Positions 1 to 6,282 of a stretch of 7,049 nt of DNA are shown here, one piece after another. The stretch's first letter is position 1; each line of letters opens with the position of its first letter. The notes beneath the pieces are model-generated. The model was not told where the DNA came from. It searched no databases and worked only from the letters and a program-made list of their open reading frames with translations. The stretch covers positions 1 through 7,049 of the forward strand of contig JAPPQA010000002.1 in NCBI GenBank assembly GCA_028817255.1, written 5' to 3'. This DNA comes from Gammaproteobacteria bacterium (lineage in GTDB: Bacteria; Pseudomonadota; Gammaproteobacteria; Porifericomitales; Porifericomitaceae). A program made the position numbers and the translations under genes.

Positions 1-6
1 ATTGCC

Positions 7-1371
7 GTGACGCCTAGCGTCGTAATCCTGGCGGCGGGGCGCGGCGAGCGGATGCGCTCCAGCCTGCCCAAATCGCTGCATCCCCTGGGCGGGCGGCCGC
101 TGCTGGAACACGTCTATAACGCCGCCAGCAAGGTCGCGGCCAAGGACGGCATCTACATCGTCCACGGCGCCGGCGGCGAATTGCTGCGCCAACGCTGCGC
201 GCATCTGCGCGCGCAATGGGTGCGCCAGGAACCCCAGTTGGGCACCGGTCACGCCGTGATGCAGGCGCTGCCGCAGCTTCCGGAGCAGGCGCTGGCGCTG
301 GTCCTCTGCGGCGACGTGCCGCTCATCCGCACGCAAACCCTGCGCCGCCTGGTCGCGGCGGCGGACGAGGGCGGCCTTGCCCTGCTCAGCGCCGAATTGG
401 CCGACCCGCACGGCTACGGCCGCCTGCTCCGCGACAGCGCGGGACGGCTGGAGCGCATCGTGGAGGAACAAGACGCCGACGAGCGGCAACGCCGCATCCG
501 CGAAGTCTTCTGCGGCGCGCTGGCGGCGCCCGCCGCCTCCCTGCGGCGCTGGCTGGCGGGGATCGGCAAGGAAAACGCCCAGGGCGAATACTACCTGCCC
601 GGGGTCGTCGCCGCCGCGGCGGCGGAGGGGGCCGCGCCGGTCGCCGTCTCCGTCCCGGACCCGGCGGAAGTCCAAGGCGTCAATACCCGCGCCCAACTCG
701 CCCTGCTGGAGCGCCGCTGGCAGCGCCGCCAGGCGGAGGCGACCATGGCGGCGGGCGTCTCCCTGCTGGACCCGTCCCGCTTCGATTTGCGCGGCACGCT
801 GGAGGCGGGCCGCGACGTCTCGATTGACGTCAACGTGATTCTGGAAGGCAGGGTGCGCCTGGGGAACGACGTGCAGATCGGCAGCAACTGCCGCATCCGC
901 GACAGCGAACTGGGAGACGGCGTGCAAGTACTGGCGAACAGCGTGATCGAAGAGGCGCGGATAGCGGCGCGGGCGCGCCTGGGCCCCTTCTGCCGCATCC
1001 GTCCCGGGACCCGGGTGGCGGCGGAGGCGCGGATCGGCAACTTCGTGGAATTAAAGGAAGCCGCGGTGGGAGAGGCGGCCCGCATCGCCCACCTGAGTTA
1101 CATCGGCGATGCCGAACTGGGCGCGCGCACCAACATCGGCTGCGGCGTCGTCACCTGCAATTACGACGGCGCCGACAAGCACCGCACGGCGATCGGCGAC
1201 GACGTATTCGTAGGTTCGCAGTCGCAATTGATCGCCCCGTTGCGGATTGGGGACGGCGCGACCATCGCCGCCGGCACCGCCGTCACGAAAGACGTGGAAA
1301 AAGACGCGCTGGCCATCGGCAGGCCGCGGCAGGAAACCGTGCGCGGCTGGAAAAGGCCCGGACGCGACTGA
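7..1371 (+). CDS. glmU: Bifunctional GlmU: GlcNAc-1-P uridyltransferase / GlcN-1-P acetyltransferase
   Basis: Cytosolic enzyme that acetylates glucosamine-1-phosphate and then couples it to UTP, giving UDP-GlcNAc for peptidoglycan and lipopolysaccharide. The 454 residues match the family length (E. coli about 456). The N-terminal nucleotidyltransferase has the LAAG-G-RM loop (R15, K22), QLGTGHA near residues 76-82, CGDVPL with the metal-binding aspartate D103, the GYGR and IVEE-DA segments, NAQGEYYL, and GVN with N226, the second metal ligand. The C-terminal left-handed beta-helix (about residues 250-440) has hexapeptide repeats, HLSYIGDAE with the catalytic histidine H362, TCNYDGA and GDDVFVGS. 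Odd points: the usual N-T-G of the uridyltransferase pocket reads F-C-G, and the usual YYLTD reads YYLPG. The start is GTG at 7; only six upstream bases are visible, so no ribosome site can be judged. The usual partner glmS does not follow. Confidence 0.97.
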   Translation: MTPSVVILAAGRGERMRSSLPKSLHPLGGRPLLEHVYNAASKVAAKDGIYIVHGAGGELLRQRCAHLRAQWVRQEPQLGTGHAVMQALPQLPEQALALVLCGDVPLIRTQTLRRLVAAADEGGLALLSAELADPHGYGRLLRDSAGRLERIVEEQDADERQRRIREVFCGALAAPAASLRRWLAGIGKENAQGEYYLPGVVAAAAAEGAAPVAVSVPDPAEVQGVNTRAQLALLERRWQRRQAEATMAAGVSLLDPSRFDLRGTLEAGRDVSIDVNVILEGRVRLGNDVQIGSNCRIRDSELGDGVQVLANSVIEEARIAARARLGPFCRIRPGTRVAAEARIGNFVELKEAAVGEAARIAHLSYIGDAELGARTNIGCGVVTCNYDGADKHRTAIGDDVFVGSQSQLIAPLRIGDGATIAAGTAVTKDVEKDALAIGRPRQETVRGWKRPGRD

Positions 1372-1442
1372 TGCCGGCGCCGCTGCCGATCCCCGCGCTC
1401 CTGCCGGCGTCGGCGCCGATGCCGCCGCTGCCGCCGCCGCCC

Positions 1443-1471
1443 ATGCGCCGCCCGGCCCGGCGGCGTATTTT
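1443..1471 (+). terminator. Probable intrinsic terminator of glmU
   Basis: Bases 1446-1452 (CGCCGCC) pair perfectly with 1459-1465 (GGCGGCG) around a six-base loop. The stem extends outward by one G-U and two A-T pairs (1443-1445 with 1466-1468), and TTTT follows at 1468-1471. The T-run is short, so termination may be partial. It lies 72 bases after the glmU stop and 26 bases before the next start codon. The 126-base gap that holds it is otherwise a GCC-rich low-complexity stretch. Confidence 0.6.
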
Positions 1472-1497
1472 GCCGAGCGCTTGCTGAGCGCCCGGCC

Positions 1498-2301
1498 ATG
1501 CGCGTCGCCTACTACCAGTTCCGCCCCCTGTTCGGCAAACCGCGCCGCAACCTCGACAAGGTGGTGGCGCGCCTGGACGGCTGCGGCGCCGAGCTGGTCG
1601 TCCTGCCGGAGCTGGCCTTCACCGGCTATTACTTTCGGGACCGCGGCGAGGCGCTGGCCCTGGCGGAAGACCCGCGGCGCTCCGCCACGGTGGACGCCCT
1701 GCGCGCCCTGTGCCGCGGCAACCGCTTTCGCCTGGTCGCCGGTTTTGCCGAGCGGCGCGCGGAGCGCTGCTTCAACAGCGCCCTGCTGATCGGGCCGAAC
1801 GGGATCGAACAAACCTACCGCAAGCTGCACCTCTTCAACGAGGAAAAACTGTGGTTCGACCCCGGCGACACGGAGTTGCAGACCTGCGATGTCGGCCCGG
1901 CCCGGATCGGCATGATGATCTGCTTCGACTGGCTGTTCCCGGAAGCGGCGCGCGCGCTGGCCCTGCAAGGGGCGGAGATCCTGTGCCACCCCTCCAACCT
2001 GGTGCTAAGCCACTGTCAGAAGGTCATGCAGGCGCGCTGCCTGGAGAACCGCGTCTATGCCGTCACGGCCAACCGTTGCGGCGCGGACCGCCGCCCGCAC
2101 GGGGAACTGCGCTTCACCGGCAAAAGCCAGATCGTCGCCCCGGACGGGGAACGCCTGTGCGCCGCGCCGGCGCGGCGGGAACAACTGCGGATCGAGGAAT
2201 TGGACCCCGGTCGCGCCCGCGACAAGCGGATCACGGCGCGCAACGAAGTCTTCGCCGACCGCCGCCCCCGCTATTACGCGCCCGTGGCGGGAAGGCGCTG
2301 A
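1498..2301 (+). CDS. Nitrilase-superfamily carbon-nitrogen hydrolase
   Basis: Predicted cytosolic amidase that hydrolyses a non-peptide C-N bond through a thioester on cysteine. The 267 residues form one alpha-beta-beta-alpha nitrilase domain. The catalytic triad is visible: E38 in LPELAFTGYYF, K109 in YRKLHLFNEEKLWF, and C142 in MMICFDWLFPEAAR. The segments CHPSNLVL, RCLENRVYAVTANR, LRFTGKSQIV and the closing DKRIT-N--FADRRP are typical of the branch usually labelled carbon-nitrogen hydrolase or related to N-carbamoylputrescine amidase and beta-ureidopropionase. The substrate cannot be read from the sequence. ATG 1498 is the only standard start in this frame between the glmU stop and the conserved N-terminus. 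No good ribosome site precedes it. The rraA-like gene follows after 30 bases, so the two are probably cotranscribed. Confidence 0.92.
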   Translation: MRVAYYQFRPLFGKPRRNLDKVVARLDGCGAELVVLPELAFTGYYFRDRGEALALAEDPRRSATVDALRALCRGNRFRLVAGFAERRAERCFNSALLIGPNGIEQTYRKLHLFNEEKLWFDPGDTELQTCDVGPARIGMMICFDWLFPEAARALALQGAEILCHPSNLVLSHCQKVMQARCLENRVYAVTANRCGADRRPHGELRFTGKSQIVAPDGERLCAAPARREQLRIEELDPGRARDKRITARNEVFADRRPRYYAPVAGRR

Positions 2302-2303
2302 AC

Positions 2304-2319
2304 GGGCGGCAACCCGCCC
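2304..2319 (+). other. Small GC hairpin between nitrilase and RraA-like genes
   Basis: GGGCGG at 2304-2309 is perfectly complementary to CCGCCC at 2314-2319 around a CAAC loop. No T-run follows, so it is not a terminator. It lies just upstream of the AGG (2322-2324) that may serve as the ribosome site for the next gene, and it could be an mRNA-processing or stabilising stem. It may also be chance in such GC-rich DNA. Confidence 0.3.
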
Positions 2320-2331
2320 ACAGGCCGCCAT

Positions 2332-2844
2332 ATGGACGCTCCCGCCACCGCCGACATCTGCGACGCGCACCCCGACAGCGTCCGCATACTCGCCCCCGGA
2401 CTGGCCGACTACGGCGCCCGGCGGGCATTCGCCGGGCCGGTCGCCACGGTGCGCTGCCGCGACGACAACAGCCGCGTCCGCGAGGCGCTGGAGACGCCGG
2501 GCGACGGCCGGGTGCTGGTCGTGGACGGCGGCGGCTCCAGGCATTGCGCGCTGCTGGGCGGCAGGCTGGCCGCCGCCGCCCTGCGCAACGGCTGGCGCGG
2601 GATCGTAGTCTGGGGCTGCATCCGCGACGCCGTCGAACTCGCCGCCCTGGAGATCGGCGTCAAGGCGCTGGGCGCCTGCCCCCGCAGGAGCCGCAAAGGC
2701 GGCGCGGGAGAGAGGCAACTGCCGCTGGAACTGCAAGGCGTGGCCGTGCGCCCCGGCGACTACCTGTACGCGGACCGGGACGGCGTCCTGCTGGCCGGGC
2801 GCCCCCTGCATCCCATCGCCGGGCAGGCCGGCGCGCCGCCATAG
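2332..2844 (+). CDS. RraA-family protein (HMG aldolase / oxaloacetate decarboxylase-like)
   Basis: 170 residues, close to E. coli RraA (161). It has the family signature throughout: TADICDAHPDSVRIL at the N-terminus, GPVATVRC--DNSRVREAL, GRVLVVDGGGS, GWRGIVVWGCIRD, LGACPRRSRKGGAGER and PGDYLYADRDGVLLA. In this superfamily an Arg-Asp pair binds substrate and divalent metal in the 4-hydroxy-4-methyl-2-oxoglutarate/CHA aldolases; here it is R98-D99. E. coli RraA, the RNase E inhibitor, has Arg-Gln at this place. That favours class II pyruvate aldolase or oxaloacetate decarboxylase activity here, although databases often name such proteins regulator of ribonuclease activity A. The start ATG 2332 has an AGG seven bases upstream. 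It lies 30 bases downstream of the nitrilase gene. Confidence 0.9.
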   Translation: MDAPATADICDAHPDSVRILAPGLADYGARRAFAGPVATVRCRDDNSRVREALETPGDGRVLVVDGGGSRHCALLGGRLAAAALRNGWRGIVVWGCIRDAVELAALEIGVKALGACPRRSRKGGAGERQLPLELQGVAVRPGDYLYADRDGVLLAGRPLHPIAGQAGAPP

Positions 2845-2861
2845 CGGTGGCGACAGCCCTC

Positions 2862-3593
2862 ATGTTCTCCGCCATAAGCGCCCACAGCGCCCGCATCCGC
2901 AGCTGCATTCGCACCCGCCTGCGCCGCCGGCGGCGGCAAAGACCGCGGCGGCTCGCGCCCTTGCTCCTGCTGTTGTTGCCGGGCGCCTTGCTCTGTCCGG
3001 GCGCCGCCGCGCGCGCCGCGCCCGCGGACGGCCGCTACCACTGCACCGTCCTGCAACACAGCGCGCTGTACGAGCGGATCTTCGTCCTGAAGGAGGGGGC
3101 ACAAGACTACCTCTTCGACCAGGCCGAGGATGCCATCCACAGGCACCGGGACGAAAACCTGTACGTAGAGACCTATCGCAAAAAATACATGAGCAGCCGC
3201 ACTCGCTGGTACGAGATCTATGTGTTCGACCTGCGCTCGCGGATGCTGATGCTGGCCAAGGTCGAATACGGCCCGCCCCGGGAGTACGAGGAAGCCAAAG
3301 ATATGATGGTCTCCAACACCCGGCGGCTGCAAAAAAAGAACCCGCAACACTACGAAGCGCTGGAAGCGCTGGGCGACCGGTTCCGGGAGGGAGGCGCCGG
3401 GCACAGGCACGACCGCCCCGATCTGTACTACCACCGCCCCGATCTGTACCGGTGGATACCGCAGCCGCTGCCCGAGGGCTACCGGGCATGGGGTTGGGGC
3501 GACGGTTTCTGGCAATGCAATCCCGTCTCCGCGCTGGAGTATTTCTACCTCGCGGTACGGCTGCTGTTCATCGTGCTCATCTCGTCGGCCTGA
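2862..3593 (+). CDS. Hypothetical exported protein with Arg-rich signal peptide
   Basis: No family recognised. The 243 residues begin with an unusually long basic n-region (about residues 11-30, mostly arginine). Six leucines follow at 34-39, then a small-residue stretch with a plausible signal peptidase I site after A50-R51-A52. C45 is in a poor lipobox context (A-L-L-C), so a lipoprotein is less likely. The mature part (about 190 residues) is rich in Tyr, Arg and Glu. It has cysteines C61 and C219 that could pair in the periplasm, and a tandem RPDLY duplication at 185-196. The last 21 residues (223-243) are hydrophobic and may anchor the protein in a membrane. The frame is supported by G/C-ending codons. 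The start is ATG 2862; GTG 2847, three bases after the preceding stop, is an alternative. No clear ribosome site is visible for either. Confidence 0.7.
   Translation: MFSAISAHSARIRSCIRTRLRRRRRQRPRRLAPLLLLLLPGALLCPGAAARAAPADGRYHCTVLQHSALYERIFVLKEGAQDYLFDQAEDAIHRHRDENLYVETYRKKYMSSRTRWYEIYVFDLRSRMLMLAKVEYGPPREYEEAKDMMVSNTRRLQKKNPQHYEALEALGDRFREGGAGHRHDRPDLYYHRPDLYRWIPQPLPEGYRAWGWGDGFWQCNPVSALEYFYLAVRLLFIVLISSA
3412..3449 (+). repeat. 21-bp in-frame tandem duplication inside the exported-protein gene
   Basis: An identical 17-base segment (ACCGCCCCGATCTGTAC) occurs at 3412-3428 and 3433-3449, a period of exactly 21 bases or seven codons. It encodes two copies of RPDLY at residues 185-189 and 192-196. 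The near-perfect identity suggests a recent duplication. Confidence 0.85.
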
Positions 3594-3618
3594 GTCCCGG
3601 GCGCCGCTCCTATATAAT
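3590..3618 (+). promoter_or_regulatory. Sigma-70-type promoter for the ATPase operon
   Basis: A perfect TATAAT is at 3613-3618. A weak -35 candidate, CTGAGT at 3590-3595 (three of six consensus bases), sits at the ideal 17-base spacing and overlaps the stop codon of the previous gene. Transcription would start near 3625, leaving a leader of about 30 bases before ATG 3657. The -10 stands out as an AT-rich island in GC-rich surroundings. The weak -35 may mean modest basal expression or dependence on an activator. Confidence 0.6.
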
Positions 3619-3635
3619 TCGCAGTGTAATTTTTG

Positions 3636-3654
3636 CCCGCGGGGCGAATCCGCG
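3636..3654 (+). promoter_or_regulatory. Palindrome and hairpin in the ATPase leader
   Basis: CCCGCGGG at 3636-3643 is an 8-base perfect palindrome just downstream of the predicted transcription start. In the RNA, CGCGG (3638-3642) can also pair with CCGCG (3650-3654) around a seven-base loop, ending two bases before ATG 3657. It could be an operator or a stem masking the start codon. There is no Shine-Dalgarno sequence here. Chance is quite possible at this GC content. Confidence 0.25.
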
Positions 3655-3656
3655 TC

Positions 3657-5543
3657 ATGAAAAAACAAACCGCGAAATGGCACTTCACGCCGCTGGATCC
3701 GGGCCGCAGGGTTCGGGAAACCGTGGTAGATGAATTCTTCGCCGGGGAGAAGACCGGCAAGCCGGGGGTGGCGCTGGTCCGGGAGGGGATTCAGAACGCC
3801 CTGGATGCCAGGGCCGGCGACACCCCGGTGATCGTGCGGATCTTCTTATCGGGGAAGGCGCTTCCCGCCGCCGACGTGGCTTATCTGTCCGCGGGTTTGT
3901 GGGAGCACTTCAACGCCTCGAAAAAATCCTTTCCCGGCGGGCGGCCGCCGCCGCAAGGCGAGCCCTGGCGCTGCGTGGTATTCGAAGATTTCGGCACCAA
4001 GGGGCTGGAGGGCGACGCCGGTTCCGCCTTTGGGGACGAAAAAGGAGGGAATCACTTCTATCACTTCTTCCGCGCCGAAGGGCAAAGCGACAAAGACGCC
4101 GGCAGCCGCGGCAGTTGGGGCATAGGCAAGCAGGTGTTCTGGGCCTCGAGCCGGATCCATACCGTGTTCGGGCTCACGATGCGCAAAAGCGACCGGAGAA
4201 TCATGCTGATGGGCTCTACGCTGCTCAAGATGCACAGCATCGGCGGCAAGCACTACCAGGAGGGTTACTATGGAGTCAAAGGCCCGGACTCCAGAATTGT
4301 GCTCCCTTGCGAAGAGGAAGCGCTGCTGGAGAAGTTCCGCCGCTTGTTCGGGCTAAAGCGCGTGCGCGTGCCGGGGCTGTCGCTGGTCGTTCCCCATCCG
4401 CACGAGGAAATCAACCGGGAGTCGCTGATCCTGGCCGTGCTGGAAGATTATTTCTACCCGATCCTTTGCGGCCAGCTGCAAGTATATATCAATGTGCCGG
4501 GGCTGGAGACCCGCCTCGACAAAAATAATTTCGAGCAGGTGCTGGCGGAGATGAAGCTGGACGAAAACGACGCGAAGGCCATTGGCAACAAGGCGAAACT
4601 CGCGCGCCGCTCCCTGGCGCTGAAAGACCGCGAGCGAATCGTATTGCACAAGCCCGCCGCCAATAAAAAATGGCACTGGTCCCGCGAGCTGCTGCCCCAG
4701 GATCGAATCCCCTCGCTGCGGGAGGACTACCGCGACAACCGGCATATCGCCTTTCGCGTGCCGGTAACCGTGCGCCCGAAAGACGCCCGGGCGCGCGATT
4801 CTTGCTTCGACGTGTTCGTCATGCGCGACAAGACGGAGAAATTCTCGCGCCCCGCCTTTGTCCGCGAGGGCCTGGTCATTCCCGAGGTGGGGCAGTCCAG
4901 GGTTCGCGGCGCCGTTGCGCTGGTGGTCGCCGAGCGGGGACCGTTGGCCGACTTTCTGCGCGACGCGGAGAACCCGGCGCACACCGATTGGCAAGCCGCC
5001 AGCTCCAACTTCAAGGGCAAATACAAATCGGGCAGCGGCGATCTGCAATTCGTCAAGGAAAGCGTGCGGAAAATCGTCGCCTACCTGATGCAGGACGACT
5101 CGCGGGCCGACCGGACTTTGCTGAAGGATTTCTTCCCGCGCATGTATTCGGGAGGGGGCAGAACCGGCGCCCCGCCAGACAAGCTGGAGCCGCCGCCCTC
5201 CAATCAGACGGCATTCGAGGTGCGGGAAATTGCCGGCGGCTTCGGCATCTCGGGAACGGCCTCCGGCATATTATGCGTCCGGGCAGCCTACGACACGGCG
5301 CCGGGAAACCCGTTGCGGAAATACCATGTTTCGGACTTCAGTTTCGCGCCGGGCGCGGGAGAGAACCGAATCCGGGTGCAGGCGGAAGGCGCCGAAATCG
5401 TTTCCCTGGCGAATAACTGCATCCGCGTCAAGGCGGCGGGGGAATTCTCCATTCGCGCCGCCGGTTTCGACGAAAATCGGGATGTTTATGTCAGGGTGAC
5501 GAAGGACGCGGCGGAGAATCCCGGTGACGGTTCGCCGAATTAA
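3657..5543 (+). CDS. GHKL (Bergerat-fold) ATPase, MutL/MORC-like, of putative defence operon
   Basis: 628-residue predicted ATP-driven clamp-type protein. The N-terminal GHKL ATPase is clear. The N-box is VREGIQNALDA (E43, N47, D50), the G1 box is EDFGTKG (D111, G113, G116), and the glycine-rich lid is GSRGSWGIGK (G152, G155, G157, K158). Residues about 365-410 form a beta-rich segment ending in FVREGLVIPE (401-410), comparable to the second (S5-like) domain of MutL/MORC ATPases. A conserved-looking ENPAHTDW follows at 438-445. After a Pro/Gly linker (about 495-517) comes a beta-rich, possibly Ig-like C-terminal domain (518-610). No histidine-kinase phosphoacceptor, membrane segment or nuclease motif is seen. 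ATG 3657 fits the promoter spacing better than TTG 3633, which would add eight residues. Related ATPases occur in restriction-modification loci, so a role in foreign-DNA response is likely but inferred. It heads a coupled three-gene unit. Confidence 0.85.
   Translation: MKKQTAKWHFTPLDPGRRVRETVVDEFFAGEKTGKPGVALVREGIQNALDARAGDTPVIVRIFLSGKALPAADVAYLSAGLWEHFNASKKSFPGGRPPPQGEPWRCVVFEDFGTKGLEGDAGSAFGDEKGGNHFYHFFRAEGQSDKDAGSRGSWGIGKQVFWASSRIHTVFGLTMRKSDRRIMLMGSTLLKMHSIGGKHYQEGYYGVKGPDSRIVLPCEEEALLEKFRRLFGLKRVRVPGLSLVVPHPHEEINRESLILAVLEDYFYPILCGQLQVYINVPGLETRLDKNNFEQVLAEMKLDENDAKAIGNKAKLARRSLALKDRERIVLHKPAANKKWHWSRELLPQDRIPSLREDYRDNRHIAFRVPVTVRPKDARARDSCFDVFVMRDKTEKFSRPAFVREGLVIPEVGQSRVRGAVALVVAERGPLADFLRDAENPAHTDWQAASSNFKGKYKSGSGDLQFVKESVRKIVAYLMQDDSRADRTLLKDFFPRMYSGGGRTGAPPDKLEPPPSNQTAFEVREIAGGFGISGTASGILCVRAAYDTAPGNPLRKYHVSDFSFAPGAGENRIRVQAEGAEIVSLANNCIRVKAAGEFSIRAAGFDENRDVYVRVTKDAAENPGDGSPN
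5513..5516 (+). promoter_or_regulatory. Ribosome site GGAG that fixes the GTG 5524 start
   Basis: GGAG at 5513-5516, within GGAGA, lies seven bases before GTG 5524, inside the 3' end of the ATPase gene. It is the clearest Shine-Dalgarno in the window and supports a non-ATG start that overlaps the upstream gene by 20 bases. Confidence 0.7.
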
Positions 5544-6282
5544 TTACACGGGGCGCAAGCGTTTCGAGCGCAAGCGGATCTCCATAGAGATGGACTGGCC
5601 CGCGTTCAGCGCGGCGCTCGATCTCAACGACTGCGGCCTGCCGGAAACCGCACGGGTCTTTATAGAGGCATACCGGCAAACGGCCCGCTTCCGCTTCCCT
5701 TTCGGAACCGTCGCCAACATCTGCCCGCCCGGGAATACAGACCTCTCCGGCCTGGAAACCCCCGAGGGGGTTTTGTTCCGCGTCATGGCGGTGGACACCG
5801 ACGGCAAGATTCTCGCCCGCACGGACAGAATACGCCCCGACAACGAAAACCCCGCGACCAGGGACTCCTTGTTGCCGGTAAGACCCAGCGACCAGCTGGG
5901 AGAGCAGATCTATCGCCTGGACCTGGGCGGCGACGAACCGATCCTGGAGGTGAATTCCAGCTTCGACGATTGGCTCGCCCTGGTGCAATCCGCGCAATTT
6001 TCCACGCTGGCGTTCCCTGCCTTGATCAGGGAAATCCTGACCTACATCCTGGCGATAGAACGCTACCGCGACGCCGGCGACATGGACGACTGGAAATCGC
6101 AGTGGCTGTTATTCGCCCAGCGCCAGCTTGGCGCCGGCCCCTTGCCGCCGCCCCCCGAAGACGACGGCGACGACGACGCCCAGGCGCTCCTGGACTGGAT
6201 TGAGCAGGCCGTGGCAGGCTTCTGCGAAAAGCATCATGCCGCCTCCGGCTATTTGCTCCACTGGCGCGAAGAGGAGCAATGA
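5524..6282 (+). CDS. Operon protein of unknown function, middle gene
   Basis: 252 residues, no named domain recognised. The N-terminus (MTVRRINYTGRKR and onward) is basic, and I recall a similar opening in uncharacterised proteins encoded beside such ATPases; this is memory, not a search. Residues about 15-110 look beta-rich and contain GLPETARVFIEAYRQ and TPEGVLFRVMAVD. Residues about 145-200 look helical (DDWLALVQSAQ, IREILTYILAIERYR). A Pro/Asp-rich linker at 206-218 (PPPP-EDD-DDD) leads to a short helical tail. No catalytic motif, signal peptide or membrane segment is visible, so an adaptor or complex subunit is the simplest guess. The GTG start overlaps the ATPase gene by 20 bases and the stop overlaps the next start (ATGA), which implies coordinated translation. 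Confidence 0.82.
   Translation: MTVRRINYTGRKRFERKRISIEMDWPAFSAALDLNDCGLPETARVFIEAYRQTARFRFPFGTVANICPPGNTDLSGLETPEGVLFRVMAVDTDGKILARTDRIRPDNENPATRDSLLPVRPSDQLGEQIYRLDLGGDEPILEVNSSFDDWLALVQSAQFSTLAFPALIREILTYILAIERYRDAGDMDDWKSQWLLFAQRQLGAGPLPPPPEDDGDDDAQALLDWIEQAVAGFCEKHHAASGYLLHWREEEQ
6271..6276 (+). promoter_or_regulatory. GAGGAG ribosome site at the ATGA junction
   Basis: GAGGAG at 6271-6276 is only two bases before ATG 6279 and fourteen before the in-frame ATG 6291. Neither spacing is ideal. The stop/start overlap at 6279-6282 suggests re-initiation by ribosomes finishing the upstream gene. Confidence 0.45.

Noticed and set aside
1466..1471. TATTTT as a -10 box for the nitrilase gene
   Set aside because: It is the terminator T-run and has no -35-like sequence at a suitable distance.
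1371..1487. A 38-codon proline-rich frame starting at the TGATG overlap with the glmU stop
   Set aside because: It is made of the low-complexity GCC repeat, its 3' part overlaps the predicted terminator stem, and it has no recognisable features. It is most likely chance.
1051..1989. Long open frame on the - strand across glmU and the nitrilase gene
   Set aside because: It is antisense to two clearly recognised genes and spans the terminator; its protein has the Ala/Gly/Arg/Val bias typical of GC-rich shadows.
1710..2861. Upstream extension of the exported-protein frame back to 1710
   Set aside because: This part runs through the nitrilase and rraA-like genes in another frame and is Arg/Pro-rich shadow; the real gene begins at 2862 or 2847.
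3633..3656. TTG 3633 as the start of the ATPase
   Set aside because: It would lie within about ten bases of the predicted transcription start, has no ribosome site and adds only eight residues unlike the conserved part; ATG 3657 is preferred.
2760..3683. Long open frame on the - strand opposite the exported-protein gene
   Set aside because: It overlaps the rraA-like 3' end, the promoter and the ATPase start. The + strand frame has a signal peptide and G/C-ending codons, which explains the open - frame.
4110..4160. Histidine-kinase reading of the GHKL domain
   Set aside because: There is no dimerisation/phosphoacceptor histidine domain before the ATPase, no sensor or membrane segment, and no response regulator nearby.
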